From: Pelagibacteraceae bacterium AG-414-E02
GTDB taxonomy: Bacteria; Pseudomonadota; Alphaproteobacteria; Pelagibacterales; Pelagibacteraceae
Direction of reading: 5' to 3'
Assembly (NCBI GenBank): GCA_003214615.1
Contig: QCLK01000005.1
Span: 62,001-126,000, forward strand
DNA length: 64,000 nt
The position numbers and the translations under genes were made by a program. Shown one piece after another: positions 16,984 to 25,456 of this stretch. Each line of letters opens with the position of its first letter. The first letter of the stretch is position 1. Below the pieces are notes generated by a model. It ran no database searches, was not told the DNA's origin, and worked only from the letters and a program-made list of their open reading frames with translations.

Positions 16984-18287
16984 ATTTTTCTTAAGATTTC
17001 TGGTTTAGGTCCACCTGTAAACCAATCAATAACTTCGACTGTATGAACAATTGGAATCCTGGTGCCGTGAGCAATTTGTGTAATACAACCAATGTTTCCA
17101 GTAGCAATAAATTGGGGATTTATTTTCTCAATGTTATAAATTTTTTTTTTTAGTAACTCTTGGGCAATATCACTTTGAAGTAAATTGTATGTACCTGCCG
17201 AGCCACAGCAGAGATGACCGTCTGGAATATTAAGCACATTATTTCCAGTTTTTTTTATTAAATTAATTGGAATGTCATGAATTTTTTGACCATGTTGCAT
17301 GGAACATGCTGAATGATAAGCAATTTGATATTTTTTTTCACTTTTTTTATTTTCGTCAAAATTAAGTTTAACATTCTCATTTAAATATTCTGATATATCT
17401 TTTGTTAGCTCTGATATTTTTTTAGATTTTTTTTTAAAGTTATTATCCGATCTAAAAATAAATCCATAATCTTTTAGAGTTGTGCCACATCCTGATGTGT
17501 TAGAAATTATAGCATCCAACCCATTTTTTAAATATTCATCGTACCAAATTGAAATATTTTTTTTAAAAGTTTTATTAGCCAATTCATTTTTTCCCAAATG
17601 ATGATTTAAAGAACCACAACAATCTATACCTTGTGGAACAACTACTTCAATGTTATGCCGATTTAATAATCTAATAGTTGCTTCATTAATTTGTGGAGAA
17701 AGTACCTTTTGCACACATCCTGTTAGTAAAGCAACTCTAGCCACAGGTTTCTTTTTTTTTTGAGACTTATAAATTTTCATTTTTGGAAGTGTTTTTCTTG
17801 GAAATTTGTTGGGCATAAAAGATATCATTTTTCTTAATTTTTTTGGAAGTAGAAAACTTACCGGTTTTATGAATTTAGTTAAAATAGCAACAATTCTAAA
17901 ATTAATTGATTTAGATAATGTTATAGATAACATATTTCTAATAATTCTATCACCTAAAGGTCTTTTATAAGTTTTTTCAATATGATTTCTGCCATGGTCT
18001 ATAAGATGCATGTAATTCACTCCAGAAGGACAAGTTGTCATACAGCTGTAACATGAAAGGCACCTATCGATATGCTTTACAATTTTTTCGTTGGCCGGCT
18101 TATTTTTCTCTAACATATCTTTAATCAAATATATTCTTCCCCTGGGACCATCTAACTCATCTCCAAGGAGCTGATACGTAGGACAAGTGGCATTGCAAAA
18201 TCCACAATGAACACATTTTCTAAAAATTTTTTCGCTAGATTTATTATCTTTATCTTTTAACTGTTCTTGAGAAAAATGAGTTTCCAT
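16980..18287 (-). CDS. glcF: glycolate oxidase iron-sulfur subunit
   Basis: 435 residues. Two 4Fe-4S motifs lie near the N terminus: C25-C28-C31-C35 (CVHCGFCNATCP) and C76-C79-C82-C86 (CLSCYSCMTTCP). Two CCG modules (DCCGSLNHH and LCCGSAGTY) follow, as in the heterodisulfide-reductase-like half. The subunit passes electrons from the GlcD/GlcE flavoproteins to the membrane quinone pool. The ATG abuts the glcE stop and the stop overlaps the next gene, so all are one operon. Confidence 0.97.
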   Translation of the reverse strand: METHFSQEQLKDKDNKSSEKIFRKCVHCGFCNATCPTYQLLGDELDGPRGRIYLIKDMLEKNKPANEKIVKHIDRCLSCYSCMTTCPSGVNYMHLIDHGRNHIEKTYKRPLGDRIIRNMLSITLSKSINFRIVAILTKFIKPVSFLLPKKLRKMISFMPNKFPRKTLPKMKIYKSQKKKKPVARVALLTGCVQKVLSPQINEATIRLLNRHNIEVVVPQGIDCCGSLNHHLGKNELANKTFKKNISIWYDEYLKNGLDAIISNTSGCGTTLKDYGFIFRSDNNFKKKSKKISELTKDISEYLNENVKLNFDENKKSEKKYQIAYHSACSMQHGQKIHDIPINLIKKTGNNVLNIPDGHLCCGSAGTYNLLQSDIAQELLKKKIYNIEKINPQFIATGNIGCITQIAHGTRIPIVHTVEVIDWFTGGPKPEILRKI

Positions 18288-19568
18288 TTATATACCTGTA
18301 TACATTTTACTAGCGTTAAGTATTCTTTTTGGATCAAAACTTTTTTTTATATTTTGAGTTATATTGAATCGATCTCTATTAATAGTAAATACTTCTTCGA
18401 CATACGGGAGATAATCAGAATTTTTTATCATTGTTACATAACCACCAAGTTTAATTATTTTTTTTCTTATAGATTCAAACATTTCTTCAGATAATTCAAA
18501 TGCTTCCATCCACATTAAGGCTCCTCCCCAATCAAAATAATATTTAAACTTATTTGATAGTTGATAGACTAAATTGACACACTCCGATGGAGGAATAACT
18601 ATTCTAAGAATATTATTTTTTGTAGAGGAAAAAAGTTCTAGGGTCTTAATTTTATTCCAAAAAATTTCTGACTGAATTGTTTCAAGAATAGAAATGTCAA
18701 AATTCGCTACTTTTAGTTCATTACTTAAATTTTTAAATCTTTGATCAATTGAATTTTTTGATCCCTCAATTCTAATAGCAGTTATAGAACCATTGTTTTT
18801 AAGATCATTTAATTTAAAAGTTTTTTCGATATCCATTACACACCCAGCTACCTTTGGTTCATTCGGTAAATAAATTGCTCCGGATATATCGCTTGAGGAA
18901 CTTATTGACCTATATAATAAATCAGCTGCGAATTCTAACTTCTGATTATGAATAACTAATGTTTTACTTTCATCAGGTGCAGGTAATACCTTAAAAGTAA
19001 TTTCTGTTAAAGCTGCTAGGGTTCCATACGATCCACATATTAATTTACTTAAATCATAACCAGTAACATTTTTAACTACTACTCCGCCTGATTTGATAAT
19101 TTCTCCCCTACCGTTGACGCCTCTAAATCCTAATACATGATCTCTGACACTCCCTACTTTAAATCTACGTGATCCTGAAATATTGCAAGAAACCTGACCT
19201 CCTGCAGTCCCATAATCACTTTTTCCATTTAATAAAAATCCAAAATCAATAGGTTCGAATGCCAATTGTTGTTTATTTTTTTTTAATTCTTCTTCTATTT
19301 CTTTTATTGGAGTTGCTGCTTTAACTTTAATATATAGCTCCTCTGGCAAGTATTCTATAATTCCATTCAATTTTGATAAATTTAATGTTTTAGCACATTG
19401 AAGAGGTTTTCCCATTTTTTTTTTTGAACCTGAACCAACCAATTCTACAGGGATACCAGATTTATAAAATTTTTTTATAAAGCTTGATACTTCTTTTTCA
19501 TTCTTGGGATATTCGGTAGAATCAGAATCTTGGAATGTCGGGGAATTTTGTTTTTCCTCTATGGACAT
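18288..19568 (-). CDS. glcE: glycolate oxidase FAD-binding subunit GlcE
   Basis: FAD-binding flavoprotein subunit that pairs with GlcD and GlcF. The FAD_binding_4 region shows GSGSKKKMGKP at the N-terminal side, then GTAGGQVSCNISGSRR and GVVVKNVTGYDLSKLICGSYGTLAALTEI. The ORF track starts 21 nt further upstream (19589), but ATG 19568 (MSIEEKQ) has AAGGGAGA seven nt before it, so I choose that start. It still overlaps glcD by 47 nt. At about 426 residues it is longer than the roughly 350-410 of many GlcE proteins. Confidence 0.95.
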   Translation of the reverse strand: MSIEEKQNSPTFQDSDSTEYPKNEKEVSSFIKKFYKSGIPVELVGSGSKKKMGKPLQCAKTLNLSKLNGIIEYLPEELYIKVKAATPIKEIEEELKKNKQQLAFEPIDFGFLLNGKSDYGTAGGQVSCNISGSRRFKVGSVRDHVLGFRGVNGRGEIIKSGGVVVKNVTGYDLSKLICGSYGTLAALTEITFKVLPAPDESKTLVIHNQKLEFAADLLYRSISSSSDISGAIYLPNEPKVAGCVMDIEKTFKLNDLKNNGSITAIRIEGSKNSIDQRFKNLSNELKVANFDISILETIQSEIFWNKIKTLELFSSTKNNILRIVIPPSECVNLVYQLSNKFKYYFDWGGALMWMEAFELSEEMFESIRKKIIKLGGYVTMIKNSDYLPYVEEVFTINRDRFNITQNIKKSFDPKRILNASKMYTGI

Positions 19569-21018
19569 GAACTCTCCCTTCTTCTGCACACTTTCTTAAA
19601 ATTGGATAAACTTTGCCTGGGTTTAATAGTGAACTCGCATCTAAAGCTTTTTTTATTTTGATTTGCTGTTGAATATCATTATTATTAAACATTTCACACA
19701 TCAATTCTCTTTTTTCAACTCCAACACCATGTTCTCCTGTTAAAACTCCTCCAACTTTTACACAATATTTCAATATATCCGCGCCAAATTTTTCTGTTTT
19801 TTCTAAAGCATTCTTTTCATTTGCATCATACATAATTAAAGGGTGAAGATTTCCATCTCCAGCATGGAATGCATTAGCTACCGGTAAATTGTATTTTTTC
19901 GACAATCTACCTATTTCCTTTAAAACTTCTGCTAATTTTCCTCTAGGAATTGTACCATCCATGCAATAGTAATCTGGTGCCATATCTCCGCAAGCGGGAA
20001 AAGCAGCTTTGCGACCAGCCCAAAATTTTAATCTTTGTTTTTCATTTTTACTAATTTTGATACTTGAAGATTTATTTTTTTTGGCAATTTCACTTACTTT
20101 TTCAATTAACTCTTCTACTTCAATTTCTGCACCATCTAATTCTACAATTAGCATTGATTCTGCATCTCTTGGGTAGCCTGCTTTAACAAAATTATCCGTT
20201 GCATGTATCAATGCTTTATCCATCATCTCCATTCCAGAAGGAATAATTCCGCTTGCAATAATTTCGGATACACATTTTCCCCCATCTTCAATGCTTGGGA
20301 AGCCAATTAAAGCCGCTTTAACACTTTGAGGTTTTTTTAAAATCTTAACAGTAACTTCCGTAATTACACATAGCAGACCTTCAGACCCTGTAATTAACCC
20401 TAGTAAATCATAACCTTCGGAATCGTAAGTTTTTCCTCCTAATCTACTTATGGTTCCATCCATAAAAACCACTTCGACACCAAGAAGATTATTTGTTGTA
20501 GTTCCATATTTCAAAGAATGTACACCTCCAGAATTTTCAGCAACATTTCCTCCTATTGAACAGGCAATTTGACTAGAAGGATCTGGAGCATAATAAAAAC
20601 CTTTTTCTTCGACAGCTTGTGTTATTGATAGGTTAGTGACTCCAGGCTGAGCAACTACACATCTATTCTTATAATCAACTTCCAAAATTTTGTTAAATTT
20701 TCCTAAACATAAAAGTACACAATCTGCCAAGGGTAATGCTCCTCCAGATAATCCAGTGCCAGAACCTCTTGGTACAACTTTAATTCTTTCCCGATTACAA
20801 AAAGCAAGTATCTTGCTTACTTCTTCAGTATTTTCTGGAAAAACAGCAATTAATGGTTTTTGCTTATATGCGGACAGGGCATCTGTTTCGAAAGGACGAA
20901 GTTGATCTTCGTGATCTAAAACATTTTCAGCTTTGATAATTTTTTTAAGACCTTTAACAATTTCTATTTTTTTTGATGTAAGTTTCCGATCAATCTTCGG
21001 CATGGCTAGTTTGTTCAT
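19522..21018 (-). CDS. glcD: glycolate oxidase catalytic subunit GlcD
   Basis: Oxidises glycolate to glyoxylate using FAD. 498 residues, like the E. coli protein. FAD-binding sequence VVPRGSGTGLSGGALP and SIGGNVAENSGGVHSLKYGTT are clear; NAFHAGDGNLHPLIMYD and TGEHGVGVEKR form the C-terminal substrate domain. The C terminus ends FPDIPRF, matching the family end. A second ATG (MPKIDRK) 15 nt downstream could be the true start since neither has a clear Shine-Dalgarno. The upstream gap to the aminotransferase is 50 bp. Confidence 0.97.
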   Translation of the reverse strand: MNKLAMPKIDRKLTSKKIEIVKGLKKIIKAENVLDHEDQLRPFETDALSAYKQKPLIAVFPENTEEVSKILAFCNRERIKVVPRGSGTGLSGGALPLADCVLLCLGKFNKILEVDYKNRCVVAQPGVTNLSITQAVEEKGFYYAPDPSSQIACSIGGNVAENSGGVHSLKYGTTTNNLLGVEVVFMDGTISRLGGKTYDSEGYDLLGLITGSEGLLCVITEVTVKILKKPQSVKAALIGFPSIEDGGKCVSEIIASGIIPSGMEMMDKALIHATDNFVKAGYPRDAESMLIVELDGAEIEVEELIEKVSEIAKKNKSSSIKISKNEKQRLKFWAGRKAAFPACGDMAPDYYCMDGTIPRGKLAEVLKEIGRLSKKYNLPVANAFHAGDGNLHPLIMYDANEKNALEKTEKFGADILKYCVKVGGVLTGEHGVGVEKRELMCEMFNNNDIQQQIKIKKALDASSLLNPGKVYPILRKCAEEGRVHVHRGKTKFPDIPRF

Positions 21019-21068
21019 AAAAATATATTACAGCCTAAAAGGCCGGTGGTCAAAAAGGTAAAAATGAA

Positions 21069-22232
21069 TTATTTAAGTATTTTATGTATTTTTTCTATAG
21101 CTTTACTTATATTTTCTCTTGATACAGCAAAATTAAATCTAACATTATCTGTGGCATATTTTCCAAATGCTGTTCCAGGTATCATGGCAACACCTGCCTC
21201 TTTTAAGCATTTCTCTGTAAATATCTCCCCATTCATTCCAGTGCCCTTAACATTAGGAAAAGCGAAGAAAGAACCGCCTGGTAAACTGCATGTAACACCA
21301 TTTAAACTTTTTAGTCCATCAACTATTAGTTTTCTTCTTATGGTAAATTCCCTCATCATATCATTTAAATGATCTTCTGGCCCATCGAGTGCTGCTATTG
21401 CACCATATTGAGCAGGAGTATTTACACATGAATGGCTATTGACACAAAATTTAAATACATGTTCAATTAATTTTTTAGGCCATACACCCCAACCCAAACG
21501 CCATCCTGTCATAGCGTATGTTTTGCTCCACCCATTTAAAACAATAAGTCTGTCAAAAAGATCAGGGTAATTTAATAAAGTTGGAATTTCCTTATTGTCA
21601 AAAATTAACCTATCATAAACTTCGTCACTTAAAATTGCTAAATTAGGAAATTTTTTTAAACCATTAGCTAATTTATCAATCACATTTTTTTCGGTAAAAC
21701 CACCTGTTGGATTATGAGGATTGTTCAAAATTAATAATCGGGTTTTTTCATTAATTAGTGATAAGATTTTATCAGGATTAATCGAAAAATCTTTATTTTC
21801 TGTCATATTATAAGAAACTGCTTTGGCTCCAGTAAAATTAATCATTGATTCATAAATTGGAAATCCTGGATCAGGATATATAATTTCAGCACCAGACTCT
21901 CCAAAAAAAGAAATAGCATAGTGCATTGTAGGTTTGCCCCCAGGCATGATTACTATTCTTTCAGGATCAATGTCAGCTTTGTACAAACTTTTAATTTTTC
22001 TACTTACAGCTTCTCTACACTCAATAGTCCCGTTGGGTAATGTATAACCATGATGGCCCTCTTTTAATGCTTTGATTGCAGCATCTACAGCGTGTTTTGG
22101 GGATTTAAAATCTGATTGTCCTAAACTTAAATCAATAATTTCTTTTCCTTGTTTTATTAAATTTTTTGTTTTTGCAAAAATATTATAGACGGCCTCTGTA
22201 CCAAGTCTATTAACACCTTTTGCAATTTTCAT
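21069..22232 (-). CDS. class I/II pyridoxal-phosphate aminotransferase
   Basis: 387 residues of the aspartate-aminotransferase fold. The Schiff-base lysine is Lys237 in NGWSKTYAMTGWRLGWG; NNPHNPTGG and LSDEVYDRL are cofactor-contact motifs, and the C-terminal Arg in VRFNFAVS binds the substrate carboxylate. It lies 2 nt after the lldD-like gene and before glcD in the same direction. Transfer of an amino group to glyoxylate or pyruvate would fit the context, but substrate choice is not visible from sequence. Confidence 0.93.
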   Translation of the reverse strand: MKIAKGVNRLGTEAVYNIFAKTKNLIKQGKEIIDLSLGQSDFKSPKHAVDAAIKALKEGHHGYTLPNGTIECREAVSRKIKSLYKADIDPERIVIMPGGKPTMHYAISFFGESGAEIIYPDPGFPIYESMINFTGAKAVSYNMTENKDFSINPDKILSLINEKTRLLILNNPHNPTGGFTEKNVIDKLANGLKKFPNLAILSDEVYDRLIFDNKEIPTLLNYPDLFDRLIVLNGWSKTYAMTGWRLGWGVWPKKLIEHVFKFCVNSHSCVNTPAQYGAIAALDGPEDHLNDMMREFTIRRKLIVDGLKSLNGVTCSLPGGSFFAFPNVKGTGMNGEIFTEKCLKEAGVAMIPGTAFGKYATDNVRFNFAVSRENISKAIEKIHKILK

Positions 22233-22234
22233 TT

Positions 22235-23389
22235 TTAATTTTTTCTAATTATAACTTTAGATCTGTTTAATTCTTGAATGGACTTGCATCCCATTAATAT
22301 CATGTCACGATTTATTTCAGCTTTCATTTTTTGCAATAATGCTTCAACACCTTTTTGACCGGCAGCACCTAAAGCAAATAGATATGCTTTTCCAAAACTA
22401 CAAGCCTTGGCTCCAAGCGCCAATGCTTTTAAAACATGAGTACCCCTTCTAACTCCACCATCAAGTATTACCTCTATTTTATCTCCAACTGCATCAACAA
22501 TTTCACTCAATTGATCAAAAGGTGTTCTTGAACCATCGAGTTGTCTTCCTCCATGGTTTGAAATTATTATTGCCGTACATCCAATATCGATTGCTTTTTT
22601 TGCATCTTCTACCGACATAACTCCTTTAAGAGCAAAAGGACCTCCCCACTTTTTGACACAATACTCTGCATCACCCCAGCTCATTTTAGTTTCAAATTGT
22701 TCATTCATGTAATTCATAACTGATTGATCTATTTTACTTCCTTTATCAGTTGCATGAATTACATTTGATAATTCAAATTTTTTTCTAAACAAATAATTTA
22801 GACTCCATTCGGGGTGCATAGCAAAACTTAGTAAACTACCTAATGTTAATCTAGGGGGGGTTGAAAAACCTGTTCTATGATCTCTTTCTCTATTGCCAGC
22901 CACAACAGCATCAACTGTCAAACACATGCTTTTAAATCCAGAATTCTTGCATCTTTCAATTAAATTATCGGTTAGTCCTTTATCTTTATGAATATAAAGT
23001 TGAAATAATTTTGGACCAGTATTTATTTTTCCGATCTCCTCAATACTTGTCGTTGACATAGTCGATATACCAAACATCGTACCCATTTTTTGTGCAGCTC
23101 TCGCTGTAGCCTTTTCACCTTCATGATTATATAGACGATGCATAGCGGTGGCAGAAAGAAAAAGAGGGAAATCAATTTTTTGACCTAAAACAGTAGTTGA
23201 TAAATCAATATTGCTAGCACCAGTTAATACATTCGGAATCAGATCGCAATTATTAAAAGAATCAGTATTTCTTTTTAACGTAACTTCATCGTCAGCACCG
23301 CCATCAATATAGTGAAAAATTGGTGATGGTAACTTTTTTTTTGCTAATTTTCTAAAGTCTTCTACATTATGACAATCTTTAAGATTCAT
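22235..23389 (-). CDS. lldD: FMN-dependent alpha-hydroxy acid dehydrogenase (L-lactate dehydrogenase type)
   Basis: 384 residues. The catalytic histidine is His279 within SNHGGRQLDGS, followed by the DGGVRRGTHVLKALALGA phosphate-binding loop. The N terminus has the IFHYIDGGADDEVTL and PLFLSATAMHRL landmarks of LldD/mandelate dehydrogenase/glycolate oxidase. It oxidises an L-2-hydroxy acid with electrons delivered to FMN and then quinone. Adjacent glcDEF and the TRAP transporter suggest a lactate or glycolate module. The gene symbol is given by family only; other 2-hydroxy acids are possible. Confidence 0.9.
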   Translation of the reverse strand: MNLKDCHNVEDFRKLAKKKLPSPIFHYIDGGADDEVTLKRNTDSFNNCDLIPNVLTGASNIDLSTTVLGQKIDFPLFLSATAMHRLYNHEGEKATARAAQKMGTMFGISTMSTTSIEEIGKINTGPKLFQLYIHKDKGLTDNLIERCKNSGFKSMCLTVDAVVAGNRERDHRTGFSTPPRLTLGSLLSFAMHPEWSLNYLFRKKFELSNVIHATDKGSKIDQSVMNYMNEQFETKMSWGDAEYCVKKWGGPFALKGVMSVEDAKKAIDIGCTAIIISNHGGRQLDGSRTPFDQLSEIVDAVGDKIEVILDGGVRRGTHVLKALALGAKACSFGKAYLFALGAAGQKGVEALLQKMKAEINRDMILMGCKSIQELNRSKVIIRKN

Positions 23390-23424
23390 TTTATAATATT
23401 AATTTTAACTTAATTGTGGATAAA

Positions 23425-23943
23425 TCAAAACTGTTTAATAAAATTAAACATATAACTATTTGCTCCTGGATTTTTTGTTCCAAGACTAGCATTTGATATG
23501 TGATTATAAGACATTCCAAAATGAGTACTATCGGATACATCAAAGGTCATTTGTATTTCACTTTTAAATTCTAAGGGGTAGCCTAAATCTTTTCCGTTAC
23601 CACTATTATAATAACCTGGCGCAAAACTAGGAGTAATTTTTACAAGTCCAAGATCATACTCTGCCTGAATTCCAGAATATAAATAAAATGCTGAATTTTC
23701 TGTCAAAAAACCTCCGGTAACTGGAGATAACTTTCCTAAAAAACTATTTCTAAATAAATCGTCATTTTGATGTTGTACACCAAAGGTACCTGCTTTTTGT
23801 TTATGGTCACTAAAATCAAACATTCCAGTAAAAAAGTTAAGTTCACTTTCGTTTGACTTCAAATTTTCATCTGCTGCCAAAGAAAAATTTCCTAAACAAA
23901 AAAATAGAAATCCGTTTAACATTAAAAAAGCAATTTTCCTCAT
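23425..23943 (-). CDS. PagL-like outer-membrane lipid A deacylase homologue
   Basis: 172 residues with a signal peptide (MRKIAFLMLNGFLFFCLGNFSLA, cut near residue 23). The mature protein looks like a small beta-barrel, ending in aromatic Phe as outer-membrane proteins do (FNFIKQF). The PagL/acyloxyacyl hydrolase signature is readable as YNHISNASLGTKNPGANS, including the catalytic His-x-Ser pair. The third residue (Glu) of the PagL triad cannot be placed with confidence. It is the first gene of the minus-strand run and lies 35 bp upstream of the lldD-like gene. Confidence 0.8.
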   Translation of the reverse strand: MRKIAFLMLNGFLFFCLGNFSLAADENLKSNESELNFFTGMFDFSDHKQKAGTFGVQHQNDDLFRNSFLGKLSPVTGGFLTENSAFYLYSGIQAEYDLGLVKITPSFAPGYYNSGNGKDLGYPLEFKSEIQMTFDVSDSTHFGMSYNHISNASLGTKNPGANSYMFNFIKQF

Positions 23944-24018
23944 AATCGAAACATATAACCTTCAATCTTAAAAATATACTTATTTTCTTATAAATGGAGT
24001 AGTGAATTTGTATGAATT

Positions 24019-24083
24019 TATGCCTAATTAAGAGAACAAGAGGGAGATGAAGATTGTAATAAGTGCTCCTAACTAGGCAATAA
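24019..24083 (-). ncRNA. candidate structured RNA in the 5' region of the PagL-like gene
   Basis: Within the 212 bp gap between the hspQ and PagL-like genes, the minus strand reads GCCTAGTTA ... TAATTAGGC (24079-24071 with 24031-24023). This is a 9 bp helix whose only irregular pair is a G-U wobble, extended inward by GGAG pairing with CTCC (24070-24067 with 24047-24044). On the plus strand the wobble becomes an A-C mismatch, so the minus strand is the likely transcript. It lies about 80-135 nt upstream of the PagL-like ATG. No known riboswitch class is recognised. Confidence 0.4.
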
Positions 24084-24155
24084 ACACTAATTACATTTAT
24101 ATTTTGTCTAACTTTTGAAAAAAAAATGTTTAATTTAAGGCAGTATATATATTAA

Positions 24156-24476
24156 CTAATTTGAAGGTCTGAAGTAGCCAGATCCTTTTTTACCTGTAAA
24201 AATTTCTTCTATAAGAGGATGTCTGATAGGTTCATCTGAATCATCATTAACCAAATTTTGCTCTGAAACATAAGCCTCATAAGTAATTTCATTATTTTCC
24301 GCCAATAAATGATAAAAAGGTTGATCTTTTCTAGGTCTAACTTCCTTAGGTATAGATTGATACCAGGTTTCAGAATTATTGAACTCAAAATCTACATCAT
24401 AGATAACACCTCTAAAGTCAAAGTGCTTGTGCTTTACAACATCTCCAATTGAAAATTTAGCTGTGTTTACTGCCAT
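24156..24476 (-). CDS. hspQ: heat shock protein HspQ (YccV family)
   Basis: 106 residues. The conserved block KFSIGDVVKHKHFDFRGVIYDVDFEF and the central QPFYHLLAENNEITYEAYVSEQNL are diagnostic of HspQ, which specifies Lon substrates and was first described as binding hemimethylated DNA. The C terminus ends GSGYFRPSN, a common alphaproteobacterial ending. It is transcribed away from ispZ across an 85 bp divergent region containing a hairpin-like repeat (24526-24547). Confidence 0.95.
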   Translation of the reverse strand: MAVNTAKFSIGDVVKHKHFDFRGVIYDVDFEFNNSETWYQSIPKEVRPRKDQPFYHLLAENNEITYEAYVSEQNLVNDDSDEPIRHPLIEEIFTGKKGSGYFRPSN

Positions 24477-24525
24477 TTGATAGGTAATAAGATAAGTATA
24501 TTTATAAAAAAATCAATAGAAAAAA

Positions 24526-24547
24526 ATATACCTTCAAACTGGTATAT
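24526..24547. promoter_or_regulatory. inverted repeat in the hspQ/ispZ divergent region
   Basis: ATATACC and GGTATAT are separated by 8 nt, ending 14 nt before the ispZ ATG. The position could be a regulator site or an mRNA hairpin near the ispZ start. There is no U-tract, so it is not a terminator. Significance is uncertain in such AT-rich DNA. Confidence 0.3.
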
Positions 24548-24561
24548 GCTAACATTTTTAT

Positions 24562-25110
24562 ATGGGAAAGCCTGCAGTTAAATTTGTAACAGATTTTGGT
24601 CCACTCCTTATTTTCTTTGTAATATATTTTAAAAATGGTCAAGATTTAAAAATAGCTATTCCACCATTTGTTTTAGCAACAATCGTTTCATTGTTAATTG
24701 TTTTTTTTTTAGAAAAAAAAATTCCAATGGTACCTTTAACAAGTGGCATACTTATTACATTATTCGGAGGCCTGACTTTATATTTTGATAACAAAATATT
24801 CTTTTATATGAAACCTACTATTATAAATATATTATTCGCTGGAGTACTATTTTTTGGTAAATATTTTAGCAAAAAACCTTTACTAAAAGTTTTATTGCAA
24901 AATTCGCTAAATTTAGAAGATGAGGGTTGGAAAAAATTGACTTATCGCTGGACTTATTTTTTTATTTTTGTGGCAATACTTAATGAAGCTGTATGGAGAA
25001 CTCAGACAGAAGCATTATGGGTTAATTTTAAAGTTTGGGGCCTGTTACCAATTAGTTTGATATTTTTTGCAAGTCAAGTTCCATTAATAAATAAATATAG
25101 ATTGAAATAA
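24562..25110 (+). CDS. yciB: inner membrane-spanning protein YciB (intracellular septation protein A family)
   Basis: 182 residues with five or six hydrophobic segments. Diagnostic features are KFVTDFGPLLIFFVIYF at the N terminus, VPLTSGILITLFGGLTLYFDN in the middle, and the highly conserved LNEAVWRTQTEALWVNFKVWGLLPISLIF near the C terminus. The family (formerly IspZ/IspA) is linked to cell envelope integrity and septation. It overlaps nothing; DUF2794 follows 2 nt later. Confidence 0.95.
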   Translation: MGKPAVKFVTDFGPLLIFFVIYFKNGQDLKIAIPPFVLATIVSLLIVFFLEKKIPMVPLTSGILITLFGGLTLYFDNKIFFYMKPTIINILFAGVLFFGKYFSKKPLLKVLLQNSLNLEDEGWKKLTYRWTYFFIFVAILNEAVWRTQTEALWVNFKVWGLLPISLIFFASQVPLINKYRLK

Positions 25111-25112
25111 TA

Positions 25113-25454
25113 ATGAAACATTTAAGTTTAGTTGTTAACAACAAAAATAAAAAGAAAGAAATTTTTTTTAATAAGGAAGAATTAAAATTAATACTAAATC
25201 TATATGCTAGAATGGTTTCAAGTGGTGAATGGAAAGACTATGGATTAAATATTTCAAAAAAAGAAGTAAGTTTTAATGTATATCAAAGAGCATCTGAATT
25301 TCCCGCTTATAAAATAACGAAAAATTTTAAACCAAAAAATAATAATGAAAAATATCTAATTAAAGATGCTCAAAATAGAATAATTAACAATTCTGAAAAT
25401 CTTGAAGTATTAATTAAAAAAATAGTTTGGAAAAAATTTAAATTAGTAAACTAA
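25113..25454 (+). CDS. DUF2794 family protein
   Basis: 113 residues, soluble. The family pattern is readable: FFNKEELKLILNLYARMVSSGEWKDYGLNI, then VYQRASEFPAYKITK, as in alphaproteobacterial DUF2794 proteins of unknown function. It is separated from yciB by 2 nt and ends 2 bp from the convergent BI-1 gene. No catalytic residues are known. Confidence 0.9.
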   Translation: MKHLSLVVNNKNKKKEIFFNKEELKLILNLYARMVSSGEWKDYGLNISKKEVSFNVYQRASEFPAYKITKNFKPKNNNEKYLIKDAQNRIINNSENLEVLIKKIVWKKFKLVN

Positions 25455-25456
25455 GC

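Noticed and set aside
21046-21372. 108-aa plus-strand ORF overlapping the aminotransferase end
   Set aside because: Antisense to conserved aminotransferase codons; no independent support.
23415-23423. Perfect DnaA box (TGTGGATAA) between the lldD-like and PagL-like genes
   Set aside because: A single exact box is expected by chance about once in AT-rich DNA of this length, and the gene context is not that of an origin.
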